17,078 nt of DNA from an uncultured Selenomonadales bacterium (lineage in GTDB: Bacteria > Bacillota_C > Negativicutes > Selenomonadales > Selenomonadaceae): positions 1-17,078 of the forward strand of contig CALGGX010000499.1 of NCBI GenBank assembly GCA_937916025.1. The letters run 5' to 3'. Shown piece after piece: positions 1 through 6,511 of this stretch. The stretch's first letter is position 1. Every line of letters starts with the position of its first letter. The notes under the pieces were generated by a model that was given only the letters and a program-made list of their open reading frames with translations, did no database searches and was not told the DNA's origin. A program made the translations under genes and the position numbers.

Positions 1-104
1 GTGATACCCCTTCACCGACGTTTCAGGCTTCGTTCAACATTCATTCGCGCCTCGCCCGGCTCGGACGGCGGAGCGCAATTGCCGATTGATCGGAGGTGAC
101 TTGC
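1..104. other. Leader upstream of the Rpn gene, no gene recognised
   Basis: No frame here gives a recognisable protein end. A short inverted repeat, CCGAT-TG-ATCGG (82-93), overlaps the first bases of the ribosome site GGAGGTGA (92-99) of the next gene and might partly mask it; that is inference. No convincing promoter was found in this stretch, so the transcript may begin outside the window. Confidence 0.3.
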
Positions 105-1037
105 ATGGCTGAAAAAGATGCGGCTCAGAAAAAATTGGAAGATCATGAAGATGTTTTTGCGGACATTGTCAACGTGCTGATGTTTAACGGCGAGAAGCTC
201 GTCAAGCCCGAAGAACTGACTCCGGCGTTGCCGCGTTCGATTTACAAATTCGACGGCAAAATGCACGAGCAGGAGCGCGATACGGCGAAGTATTGGAACA
301 AGTGCGAGTTGCATGTGGCATTCATCGGCTTTGAAAATCAGTCGGCGATTGATGCGGACATGCCGCTTCGCGTGCTCGGCTATGACGGCGCGGCATATCG
401 GGCGCAACTCAATGCCGACAAAAAAGACTGTCCGAAACAGCGTTTTCCAGTGGTTACGTTGGTGTTGTATTTCGGCATAAAAGAACGCTGGAATAAATAT
501 CGGCGATTGAAAGAATGTTTTGATGTACCGCCGCAACTCGAGCCGTTCGTGAACGACTACAAACTCAATGTCATAGAAGTGGCGTGGCTTTCGGATGAAA
601 CGCTCGCGAAATTCACCGGTGATTTCAAATTTTTCGCGGAGTATCTCGTTCAAATGCGAAAGACCGGCGAATACATTCCTCCTTCGGACGAGATTAAACA
701 TGTCGAAGAACTGCTGAATTTGATGCGCGCCGTCACGGGCGACGACCGTTTCGAGAAAGCAGTTGAGGTGCATCGAGAGAAAGGAGTGAGTAACATGAAA
801 TCGTTTTTGACGGTAGCTTTTGAAAAAGGTGTTGCCGAAGGTAAAATCGAAGGCAGAATCGAAGGCAAAGCCGAAGGCAAAGCCGAAGGTAAAGTCGAAG
901 GTAAAGCCGAAGGCGAAAACCGGTTCGCAAAACTCATTGAACTGCTGTTGAAAGACGGCAAATCCGAAGAAGTTAAAGAAGCGGCAGTCGACAGTGTCAG
1001 GCGCAAGGAACTCTTTGCGCTTTACGGATTGGAATGA
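105..1037 (+). CDS. Rpn-family PD-(D/E)XK nuclease / putative transposase
   Basis: A 310-residue protein of the recombination-promoting nuclease family (PD-(D/E)XK fold, often annotated as a transposase). Known members are DNA endonucleases; E. coli relatives act as toxic antiphage proteins. The likely core is visible as D59 in the ERDTAKYW stretch and E77-N-Q79 in FIGFENQ, followed by the family-typical MPLRVLGYD region (86-94). The C-terminus carries seven EGxx tetrapeptides (245-272) and a helical tail. The ATG at 105 is chosen because GGAGGTGA at 92-99 lies 5 bases upstream; an in-frame GTG at 96 is part of that ribosome site. The gene lies just before folC, with 9 bases between them, in the same frame. 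Codon 231 is an ATG with its own strong ribosome site (see the nested ORF). The family call is firm; the biological role (mobility, defence or both) is inferred. Confidence 0.85.
   Translation: MAEKDAAQKKLEDHEDVFADIVNVLMFNGEKLVKPEELTPALPRSIYKFDGKMHEQERDTAKYWNKCELHVAFIGFENQSAIDADMPLRVLGYDGAAYRAQLNADKKDCPKQRFPVVTLVLYFGIKERWNKYRRLKECFDVPPQLEPFVNDYKLNVIEVAWLSDETLAKFTGDFKFFAEYLVQMRKTGEYIPPSDEIKHVEELLNLMRAVTGDDRFEKAVEVHREKGVSNMKSFLTVAFEKGVAEGKIEGRIEGKAEGKAEGKVEGKAEGENRFAKLIELLLKDGKSEEVKEAAVDSVRRKELFALYGLE
781..797 (+). promoter_or_regulatory. Internal ribosome-binding site and ATG inside the Rpn gene
   Basis: AAGGAG (781-786) sits 8 bases before an in-frame ATG (795-797), a better ribosome site than several bona fide gene starts in this window. 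It lies within the coding region, at codons 226-231 of the nuclease. It could initiate a separate C-terminal product. Confidence 0.55.
795..1037 (+). CDS. Candidate intragenic Rpn small protein (C-terminal domain alone)
   Basis: An 80-residue product would arise from the internal ATG, in the same frame and with the same stop as the nuclease. It would start MKSFLTVAFEKG, contain all seven EGxx repeats and end in the helical tail ELFALYGLE, with none of the PD-(D/E)XK catalytic residues. In E. coli RpnA a C-terminal small protein translated from within the gene neutralises the full-length toxin. The layout here matches that arrangement: domain boundary, strong ribosome site, in-frame start. This is seen in sequence only; expression and antitoxin activity are inference. 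The alternative is a chance purine-rich stretch coding for REKGVSN. Confidence 0.45.
   Translation: MKSFLTVAFEKGVAEGKIEGRIEGKAEGKAEGKVEGKAEGENRFAKLIELLLKDGKSEEVKEAAVDSVRRKELFALYGLE
837..920 (+). repeat. 12-bp tandem repeat encoding EGxx tetrapeptides
   Basis: Seven contiguous 12-base units of the type GAAGGYAAAGYC encode EGKI, EGRI, EGKA, EGKA, EGKV, EGKA and EGEN. Units 3 and 4 are identical. The unit length keeps the frame, so gain or loss of a copy would change only the linker length in both the full and the nested product. Such repeats are common at the C-terminus of Rpn-family proteins. Confidence 0.9.
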
Positions 1038-1046
1038 GAAACGCAA

Positions 1047-2333
1047 TTGAATTACGATGAAGCAATCGATTGGCTCGAACGGCTGAACGTCTTCGGCATC
1101 AAGCCCGGGCTCGGACGTATCCGAATTCTGCTCGAAAAACTCGGCGACCCGCAATTGAAATACAAGACTATTCACGTCGCCGGAACAAACGGCAAGGGCT
1201 CCGTGACCGCGATGATCTCAAAAATGCTGTCGACGGCGGGAATTTCGGTCGGGATGTTTACCTCGCCGCATCTTTCAAGTTATTGCGAGCGGATTAAAAT
1301 CAATGATGTCGATATTTCCGAAGCCGAATTTGCCGACGAAGTCTCGCGCGTAAAAAAAATCATCGAGTCGATCATTGCCGAAGGCGGCGAGCATCCGACG
1401 CAATTCGAGGCGTTGACGGCAATGGCGTTTGATCATTTCGCGCGCGCGCAAGTCGAATACGCCGTGATCGAAGTCGGGCTCGGCGGACTCCTCGACTCGA
1501 CAAATGTCATTACGCCCGTCGTTTCGATCATTACCAACATCGGAAACGATCACGCCGATAAATGCGGCGGAACGCTCGAAGGCATTGCACGCCATAAAGC
1601 CGGCATAATCAAGCGCGGAGTTCCGCTCATCACCGGCGCGAAAGAAGAGCCGCTCAAAATCATTCGATCGACTGCAAAAAATCTCGACGCTCCGATCAAA
1701 ATCCTCGGCGAAAATTTTTTCATCGATGAGTCCCTCGAACTCTCGTTGGACGGCGATTTTCAGCTCGAAAACGCTGCACTTGCAATCGAAGCCGCACGAA
1801 TGCTCAACGATCCCCGGCTCGATCATTCAAAAATTGTCGACGCACTTCGACTTACTCGATGGAAAGCTCGCTTTGAGCACTTTACTATTGAAAACAAAAC
1901 TGTTATAATTGACGGAGCGCACAACCCCGATGGTGTTCGCGCGTTGAGGAAAAGTCTCGACGTCCGCTTTTCAAGTCAACCGCGACGGTTTATGTTCGGT
2001 GTACTCCGCGATAAGGACTTCGACGAGATGATCAAAATTCTGTTCCGAACCGAAGACTTCGTGATCGTCACACGTCCGAATTCTGCCCGTTCGGCTGAGC
2101 CGAAGCTGATTTGCGAGCGATTGAGTCAACACTCAATCCGCGCAGTTTCAATCGAAAACGTCAGGGATGCATTTGATCTTTGGCTCGACGACGGCGAAGA
2201 AAATATCGTCCGAATCGCGGCGGGTTCACTCTACATGATTGGCGCAATCAGAGATTTTTTGGTGAGATGGGGTGTCAACGGCAATGAACCGCGCAGATGT
2301 CTTCGTCAATCGCCGACGTGTAAAAACGCTTGA
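1047..2333 (+). CDS. folC: Folylpolyglutamate synthase / dihydrofolate synthase
   Basis: A cytoplasmic Mur-ligase-type enzyme that adds glutamate to (dihydro)folate with ATP. Visible motifs: P-loop GTNGKGS (46-52), folate loop FTSPHLSSYCERI (71-83), E142 in EVGLGG, NIGNDH (164-169), the carbamylated-lysine region HKAGIIK (K184), and DGAHNPDG (289-296) opening the C-terminal domain. It has 428 residues, normal for the family. The TTG at 1047 is the first possible start after an in-frame stop at 1035-1037, and the N-terminus MNYDEAIDWL fits homologues. The ribosome site is weak, so translation may depend on re-initiation after the Rpn stop 9 bases upstream. The last ~20 residues lie beyond the conserved fold and overlap the next gene. 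Confidence 0.95.
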   Translation: MNYDEAIDWLERLNVFGIKPGLGRIRILLEKLGDPQLKYKTIHVAGTNGKGSVTAMISKMLSTAGISVGMFTSPHLSSYCERIKINDVDISEAEFADEVSRVKKIIESIIAEGGEHPTQFEALTAMAFDHFARAQVEYAVIEVGLGGLLDSTNVITPVVSIITNIGNDHADKCGGTLEGIARHKAGIIKRGVPLITGAKEEPLKIIRSTAKNLDAPIKILGENFFIDESLELSLDGDFQLENAALAIEAARMLNDPRLDHSKIVDALRLTRWKARFEHFTIENKTVIIDGAHNPDGVRALRKSLDVRFSSQPRRFMFGVLRDKDFDEMIKILFRTEDFVIVTRPNSARSAEPKLICERLSQHSIRAVSIENVRDAFDLWLDDGEENIVRIAAGSLYMIGAIRDFLVRWGVNGNEPRRCLRQSPTCKNA

Positions 2334-4026
2334 AACATGGACGATGCGCGCAATTCTTGCCGAAGCATTTTTCCTCGCACTCTCGCCGAATCTTGCTGCC
2401 GCCGCCGTACTCTTCGGCACCATCACTTGGTTTCTTCGACTGCAACGCGATAAAAAGTTTCACTTCCGAAGCCTTCCGTTTGACATTCCGGCAATGCTTT
2501 TCGCGTTGATCAGTCTCGTATCCGTTTTCTTTTCGACGAGCTTGAGTTTCGAGTTGCTGTATCATTATTGCGCCTTCGTCGGCATCTACGGCTTGACTTA
2601 CATCTTAATCAGTCAAAACATACGAAGCCGCAAGCAAGTACGACAGCTCGTAACCGCCCTTGCCGCATCGGCACTGCTCGTCGTCCTCTGGGGCTACTTC
2701 CAATATGTCTTCGGCGTCGATACGACGGACATGAAATGGGTTGATCCGGAAAAATTCCCCGAGCTCCGAAAACGTGTCTTCTCAACGCTCGAAAATCCCA
2801 ACGTACTGGCCGGATATCTCGACGTGTTCATCTGTCTGACGCTCGGAATTCTCGCGAAGGTCAAAGGGCGTACTCCATGCGCCGCAATGATCCTCGCAAT
2901 CGCGATGCTCGCCGCGTGTCTTGCAATGACTTACGCGCGCGGCGCATACTTCACCATCATACTCGTGTTCATCATCTACGGCATCATTCAAGACTGGCGA
3001 ATACTGATCTTCTTCATTCTGTTGACGGTCGGCATTTTGCATTATGACGCGGCATTTGTCGATCGGTTGCTGTCAATCTTCACTTCAACGGACAGCTCAT
3101 TCGGACTTCGGATCGGTATTTGGATCAGTACGCTTACGATGATTGCCGATCATCCGTTCATCGGAATCGGTTGGGGCGCATTTAAATCTGTCTATCCGAA
3201 TTACGATTATTATCTCAAGGGAGCGGACGTCGAGATATACCATGCGCACAATATTTTTCTGCATTACGCGGCAGAAATCGGCATTATCGGAGCAATGGCA
3301 TTCTTTTGGTACTTCTTCGGCACAATGTTCATGTCGCTCGAACTCGGCACCAACAAAAAATTCAACGCATTGAAGGCAAAATTCTTATCGGGCATCGGGC
3401 GAATATCCGACATTGAAATCAATCGCAAAATCATCGAAGCAAAAGACAAACTCAAAGCGCGTTGCCTGATTGAGAACGAGAAGCTCGAGCGACTCGTCGG
3501 AATGACGGAACGCGCGGAAGACAAAGTCGCCGAAGCTTCGGACAGATTCATTGATTGGATTTCGTCGTCGGAGGAAGAAGAACCGGTTGAGGAAGCACTT
3601 GTCTTGCCGACGAAAGTCTCACTCAAAAAAAAGGTTTCACTCGAAAAGAAAAACTCCGTCAACACCGGCGAAGGCAATATTTCAGATATAAGAACGGCTG
3701 ACAAAGCTATTGAGAGTAAAAATGAGGATAACCGCATCGAGCCTTCGGCGGTTGAGAGCGAGCCGCTTGAAAGTGAGCACGTCGACGAAGACGAAAACAG
3801 TTTTTTCGATCTGAATGAAGTCATCGAGATTGACAATCGACAATTGACTGACGGAGTGAAGTTCGGAATCGGTCTGGCATTTGTTTCAATGACACTGAAT
3901 GGCTTGACGGATAATCTGCTGTTCAACATTCCGACTTCGATGTTAATGTGGATGCTCGGTGCACTTGGCGGAGCGATCGCGTTGCTCCCCGAAAATGAGA
4001 ACGTTAAAAGGAGAAAAGGTTCGTAA
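2272..4026 (+). CDS. O-antigen ligase / polymerase (Wzy_C) family membrane protein
   Basis: A 584-residue multi-pass inner-membrane protein of the O-antigen ligase/polymerase superfamily, which transfers or polymerises lipid-linked glycans on the periplasmic side. About ten hydrophobic segments lie between residues 26 and 357, with two more at about 530-572. Family signatures are TYARGAY (220-226), a GLRIGIW segment (278-284) and HAHNIFLHYAAEIGIIG (324-340). Residues ~360-528 form a charged, repeat-poor insertion (coiled-coil-like 380-425, acidic 432-441 and 489-520), which makes it longer than the usual 400-450 residues. The GTG at 2272 is preceded by GGTGA at 2261-2265; ATG at 2284 or 2344 are alternatives. 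It overlaps folC by 62 bases and ends one base before rex. The exact substrate is unknown. Confidence 0.85.
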   Translation: MSTAMNRADVFVNRRRVKTLETWTMRAILAEAFFLALSPNLAAAAVLFGTITWFLRLQRDKKFHFRSLPFDIPAMLFALISLVSVFFSTSLSFELLYHYCAFVGIYGLTYILISQNIRSRKQVRQLVTALAASALLVVLWGYFQYVFGVDTTDMKWVDPEKFPELRKRVFSTLENPNVLAGYLDVFICLTLGILAKVKGRTPCAAMILAIAMLAACLAMTYARGAYFTIILVFIIYGIIQDWRILIFFILLTVGILHYDAAFVDRLLSIFTSTDSSFGLRIGIWISTLTMIADHPFIGIGWGAFKSVYPNYDYYLKGADVEIYHAHNIFLHYAAEIGIIGAMAFFWYFFGTMFMSLELGTNKKFNALKAKFLSGIGRISDIEINRKIIEAKDKLKARCLIENEKLERLVGMTERAEDKVAEASDRFIDWISSSEEEEPVEEALVLPTKVSLKKKVSLEKKNSVNTGEGNISDIRTADKAIESKNEDNRIEPSAVESEPLESEHVDEDENSFFDLNEVIEIDNRQLTDGVKFGIGLAFVSMTLNGLTDNLLFNIPTSMLMWMLGALGGAIALLPENENVKRRKGS

Positions 4027-4027
4027 A

Positions 4028-4660
4028 ATGAAAACAGGAAAATCGGAAATTTCGCAAGCGACAATCGAACGCATGCCGCTGTACTTCCGCACGCTGGGTA
4101 CAGTCGCAATTGAAGGCAAGACGATCATCTCGTCGGATGAACTCGGACGTCGGCTCGACATCAAGCCGGAACAGATCAGAAAAGATCTCGCATCATTCGG
4201 ACAGTTCGGCAAGAAGGGCGTCGGCTACTTCGTCACCGATTTGCGGGAACAGATCGGCAAAATTCTCGGGCTCGAAAATCACTGGAATTTTGCGATCATC
4301 GGCATGGGTCATCTCGGCGGCGCGCTGGCGAATTACAAAAACTTCATTGCGCTCGGCTTCAATCTCGTCGCGCTGTTTGATGACGATAAACGCATTGTCG
4401 GCAAAACCATCAACGGACTCAAGGTTTCGCACATCAGCGAGCTTCAGTCGCTCGTGCAGGAACGCGACATTCACATCGCAATTCTCACCGTGCCCGCTTC
4501 CGAAGCACAGGAAGTACTCGACATGCTCATCGAAACGCAAGTGAAGGGCATTTGGAATTTTGCGCCGATCAAACTTCGCGTACCGCCGACCATGCACGTC
4601 GTCAATGAAGACCTTTCGGTCGGACTCGGGAGCCTCTCGTACCACATCGCGCAACTTTAA
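4028..4660 (+). CDS. rex: Redox-sensing transcriptional repressor Rex
   Basis: A 210-residue DNA-binding repressor that senses the NADH/NAD+ ratio and controls fermentation and respiration genes in Gram-positive-type bacteria. The N-terminal winged helix includes QIRKDLASFGQFGKKGVGY (49-67), the diagnostic Rex recognition region. A Rossmann fold follows with GMGHLGGAL (92-100), FDDD (117-120) and the domain-swap C-terminal helix. Length is standard. The ATG at 4028 begins one base after the preceding stop; AAGGAG at 4008-4013 and AAGGT at 4016-4020 lie upstream. An in-frame extension back to 3959 reads through the previous gene's end and is not used. No TTGTGAA-type Rex operator was seen in the window, so no autoregulation can be claimed. 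A strong terminator follows. Confidence 0.97.
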   Translation: MKTGKSEISQATIERMPLYFRTLGTVAIEGKTIISSDELGRRLDIKPEQIRKDLASFGQFGKKGVGYFVTDLREQIGKILGLENHWNFAIIGMGHLGGALANYKNFIALGFNLVALFDDDKRIVGKTINGLKVSHISELQSLVQERDIHIAILTVPASEAQEVLDMLIETQVKGIWNFAPIKLRVPPTMHVVNEDLSVGLGSLSYHIAQL

Positions 4661-4686
4661 AAGCTGAGCGCGCTCAAACCGAAACG

Positions 4687-4719
4687 AAAAACCCTCCGCA
4701 ATCGGCAGAGGGTTTTTTT
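4687..4719. terminator. Bidirectional Rho-independent terminator between rex and tRNA-Pro
   Basis: AAAAACCCTC (4687-4696) pairs with GAGGGTTTTT (4708-4717) across an 11-base loop. Seven Ts follow on the + strand (4713-4719) and five on the - strand. It can end the rex operon in one direction and the tRNA transcript in the other. Confidence 0.9.
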
Positions 4720-4743
4720 ATATCGGATATTAATTTCAAAAGA

Positions 4744-4820
4744 TGGTCGGGATGACAGGATTTGAACCTACGACCCCCGCGTCCCGAACACGGTGCTCTA
4801 CCAAACTGAGCTACATCCCG
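4744..4820 (-). tRNA. tRNA-Pro (anticodon CGG)
   Basis: A complete 77-base cloverleaf with an encoded CCA end (4744-4746 on the + strand). Acceptor arms CGGGATG/CATCCCG pair perfectly, with the C1-G72 pair typical of bacterial tRNA-Pro and discriminator A. The D stem is GCTC/GAGC, the anticodon stem CCGTG/CGCGG, and the loop TTCGGGA gives anticodon CGG (4784-4786), reading CCG. The T-loop is TTCAAAT, closed by a stem with two G-U pairs. It stands alone with its own promoter. Confidence 0.97.
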
Positions 4821-4850
4821 AGTCGTTTGTTGCCTTTTGACAACGCCGTT

Positions 4851-4879
4851 ATTATACTCGCTGTCGATCCGAAATGCAA
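4851..4879 (-). promoter_or_regulatory. Sigma-70-type promoter of tRNA-Pro
   Basis: On the - strand TTGCAT (4874-4879) is followed after exactly 17 bases by a perfect TATAAT (4851-4856). The tRNA 5' end at 4820 lies about 25 bases beyond the expected start point. Confidence 0.75.
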
Positions 4880-4889
4880 GCGTTTTGTC

Positions 4890-4916
4890 AAAAAAATTTT
4901 TCCGCATGCGAAATTT
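4890..4916 (-). terminator. Likely terminator after the secreted-protein gene
   Basis: Just past the stop of the secreted-protein gene on the - strand, an imperfect AT-rich hairpin centred on CGCATGCG is followed by seven Ts (4890-4896 as As on the + strand). The stem needs small bulges, so strength is uncertain, but the position before the tRNA promoter is right. Confidence 0.4.
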
Positions 4917-4927
4917 CGGCTCGACAA

Positions 4928-5503
4928 TCAGTCATCGTCTTCGCCTCTGAATTTCTTGATTTGCGTCTGAATTGCCGCGCCGAACGCCTCGTAAAATTTC
5001 GCCGCCAAATCTTGATAGTATTTTAAAGTTTTGCTCGAAGCTTCCTTGCCGCCTTCGACTTGGAAGTCATAGAGCATTTCATGCGTCTTCGCATCATGCA
5101 CACTCACAAACATGTTCACGCGCGAGTTGTTTGCCAGCGTGACAAACATGTAAGCGTCCGCGTATTTGCCGACGTATTCTTTGTAGACTTTTTTCGACTC
5201 CGGAATCGGAAGGCGGCGAATGTCGATTGCGGTATCGGCTTTAATCTCCCGCGCGAGATCGTTGTACGAGATCACTTCGTAGTTTTTGACTTTCTTTGAT
5301 GCTTCGGCGAGCCCCTTCAGAAATTCCTCGTACGTCGGCTCGCCTTCGAGCATCTTTGTGTAATACGGCAGGCAGATCGTCAGTTTTTTGATGTTTCTCA
5401 AATCCGCGCCTTCTTCGATCGTTTCTTTCTGCCCGGCGAAACATGCCGTCGAAAATGCCAATACCATTACCAATGTCAGAAATTGGATCAGTCGTTTTTT
5501 CAT
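4928..5503 (-). CDS. Secreted protein of unknown function
   Basis: A 191-residue protein with a clear signal peptide: MKKR, a hydrophobic core (about 6-18) and a probable signal peptidase I site after CFA (residue 23). The cysteine at 21 lacks a proper lipobox, so a lipoprotein is unlikely. The mature part is a small alpha/beta-looking domain with the stretches LTICLPYYTKMLEGEPTYEEF and YADAYMFVTLANNSRVNMFV, then an acidic end EDDD. I do not recognise a named domain. It resembles short secreted proteins annotated as hypothetical in Negativicutes, from memory only. TGAGGTGA (5508-5515) is the ribosome site and overlaps the dapA stop (5513-5515), so the two genes are co-transcribed and probably coupled. 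No link to lysine biosynthesis is evident from its sequence. Confidence 0.8.
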   Translation of the reverse strand: MKKRLIQFLTLVMVLAFSTACFAGQKETIEEGADLRNIKKLTICLPYYTKMLEGEPTYEEFLKGLAEASKKVKNYEVISYNDLAREIKADTAIDIRRLPIPESKKVYKEYVGKYADAYMFVTLANNSRVNMFVSVHDAKTHEMLYDFQVEGGKEASSKTLKYYQDLAAKFYEAFGAAIQTQIKKFRGEDDD

Positions 5504-5512
5504 GCAATCACC

Positions 5513-6397
5513 TCAAATCAATTCATGTGCCTTCAGAGCCGCGCGGAGTGTTTCGACATTTTTCGGCTCCATCGGAGACAACGGCATGCGCAACGCTCCG
5601 GCGTTCCAACCGAGCAAGTTCATTGCGGTTTTGACGGGGATCGGATTGACTTCGCAAAACAGCGCGTCGATCAAATCGCAATAATCGATCTGCAACCGCG
5701 CGGCCTCTTCAATTTTGCCGTCGAAATACAGTTGACAAATGTCATGCGTTTGCTGCGGAGCGACATTCGAGAGTACGGAAATGACTCCGAGCCCGCCGAT
5801 CGACAAAATCGGAATGATCTGATCGTCATTGCCGGAGTAGATGTTGAGCTCATCGCCGCATGCCTTTCGCGTCCGAAGGATCGCCGTGAGATCGCCGTTC
5901 GCCTCTTTCACTCCGACGATGCGCGGGTGTTTCGACAGGCGGGCGTATGTTTCGATTTTGATTCCGACGCCGGTTCTCGACGGTACGTTGTAAAGAATGA
6001 TCGGAATGTTGACGGCATCGGCGATCTTTTCATAATGCGCGGCGAGTCCGTTTTGCGTGCATTTGTTGTAATACGGAGTGACGATCAGAAGCCCGTCGGC
6101 ACCTACGCTCTCGGCATAAGTCGACAGCTCGATCGCATAGCGCGTTTCGTTCGAGCCGGTTCCGGCGATAACGGGAATGCGACGATTGACGTGCTCGACG
6201 GCGAATTTGATTGCGGCTTTGTGCTCGGCGTCTGTCATTGTTGCCGATTCGCCGGTCGTGCCGGTAATGATGATCGCGTCCGTGTGATTTTTGATCTGAT
6301 CATCGATGATATTGCCGAGCTCGGAAAAATTAATGCCGGTGTCATCAAACGGGGTAATGATCGCCACGCCCGCGCCTTTAAACAAAATTTCTTTCAT
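5513..6397 (-). CDS. dapA: 4-hydroxy-tetrahydrodipicolinate synthase
   Basis: Condenses pyruvate with aspartate semialdehyde, the first committed step of the diaminopimelate/lysine pathway. The 294-residue (beta/alpha)8 enzyme shows TTGE (47-50), TPYYNK (Y110), YNVPSRTG with Y136 and R141, and the Schiff-base lysine K164 in GVKEA, all in the expected order. The ATG at 6397 has GGGAGA (+ strand 6406-6411) 8 bases upstream. The secreted-protein gene follows 9 bases after its stop. No lysine riboswitch fits in the roughly 105 bases upstream, and no clear promoter is visible there. Confidence 0.97.
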   Translation of the reverse strand: MKEILFKGAGVAIITPFDDTGINFSELGNIIDDQIKNHTDAIIITGTTGESATMTDAEHKAAIKFAVEHVNRRIPVIAGTGSNETRYAIELSTYAESVGADGLLIVTPYYNKCTQNGLAAHYEKIADAVNIPIILYNVPSRTGVGIKIETYARLSKHPRIVGVKEANGDLTAILRTRKACGDELNIYSGNDDQIIPILSIGGLGVISVLSNVAPQQTHDICQLYFDGKIEEAARLQIDYCDLIDALFCEVNPIPVKTAMNLLGWNAGALRMPLSPMEPKNVETLRAALKAHELI

Positions 6398-6437
6398 ATT
6401 GCCAATCTCCCAAAATATTTTTTAACGGCAGAAATTA

Positions 6438-6455
6438 AAAATCCGGGCGGATTTT
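6438..6455 (-). terminator. Possible terminator between the M16 peptidase gene and dapA
   Basis: AAAATCCG-GG-CGGATTTT is a perfect 8-bp inverted repeat with a minimal loop. On the - strand it continues into a run of five Ts, 48 bases past the peptidase stop. A short loop and short T-run make it moderate evidence only. Confidence 0.4.
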
Positions 6456-6483
6456 CAACTATCCGAAAACTGTTCTTCCAATT

Positions 6484-6511
6484 ACGCATTACGCATTACG
6501 CATTACGCATT
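6484..6511 (-). repeat. Four AATGCGT heptamers at the peptidase stop codon
   Basis: Four perfect 7-base units (AATGCGT on the - strand, ACGCATT on +). The first unit contributes the final codons AAT GCG and the T of the TAA stop of the peptidase gene. A degenerate copy of the core seen at 11806 and 11919 may sit next to it (GAAAACTGTTCTTCC, 6465-6479), in the same core-then-inverted-heptamer order. Confidence 0.85.

Noticed and set aside
12..1175. Long open frame on the - strand opposite the Rpn gene (387 codons)
   Set aside because: It is antisense to a clear Rpn gene; its FGFAFGFAF stretch is only the reverse reading of the EGxx repeat, and no ribosome site or family match is visible.
3959..4027. 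Upstream start for rex
   Set aside because: The extension overlaps the end of the previous gene and is not part of the Rex fold; ATG 4028 gives the standard length.
4837..4891. TTGACA boxes on both strands near the tRNA (4837-4842 on +, 4886-4891 on -)
   Set aside because: Neither has a -10 at 16-18 bases; the tRNA promoter is better explained by TTGCAT-17-TATAAT.
4743..4970. 75-codon + strand ORF across the tRNA
   Set aside because: It is a reading of the tRNA gene in antisense (the familiar MTGFEPTTPASRT pattern) and not a protein gene.
6398..6502. Lysine riboswitch or clear dapA promoter
   Set aside because: The gap is too short for the riboswitch and no well-spaced -35/-10 pair was found; TTGAAA with a TAATTT is only 15 bases apart.
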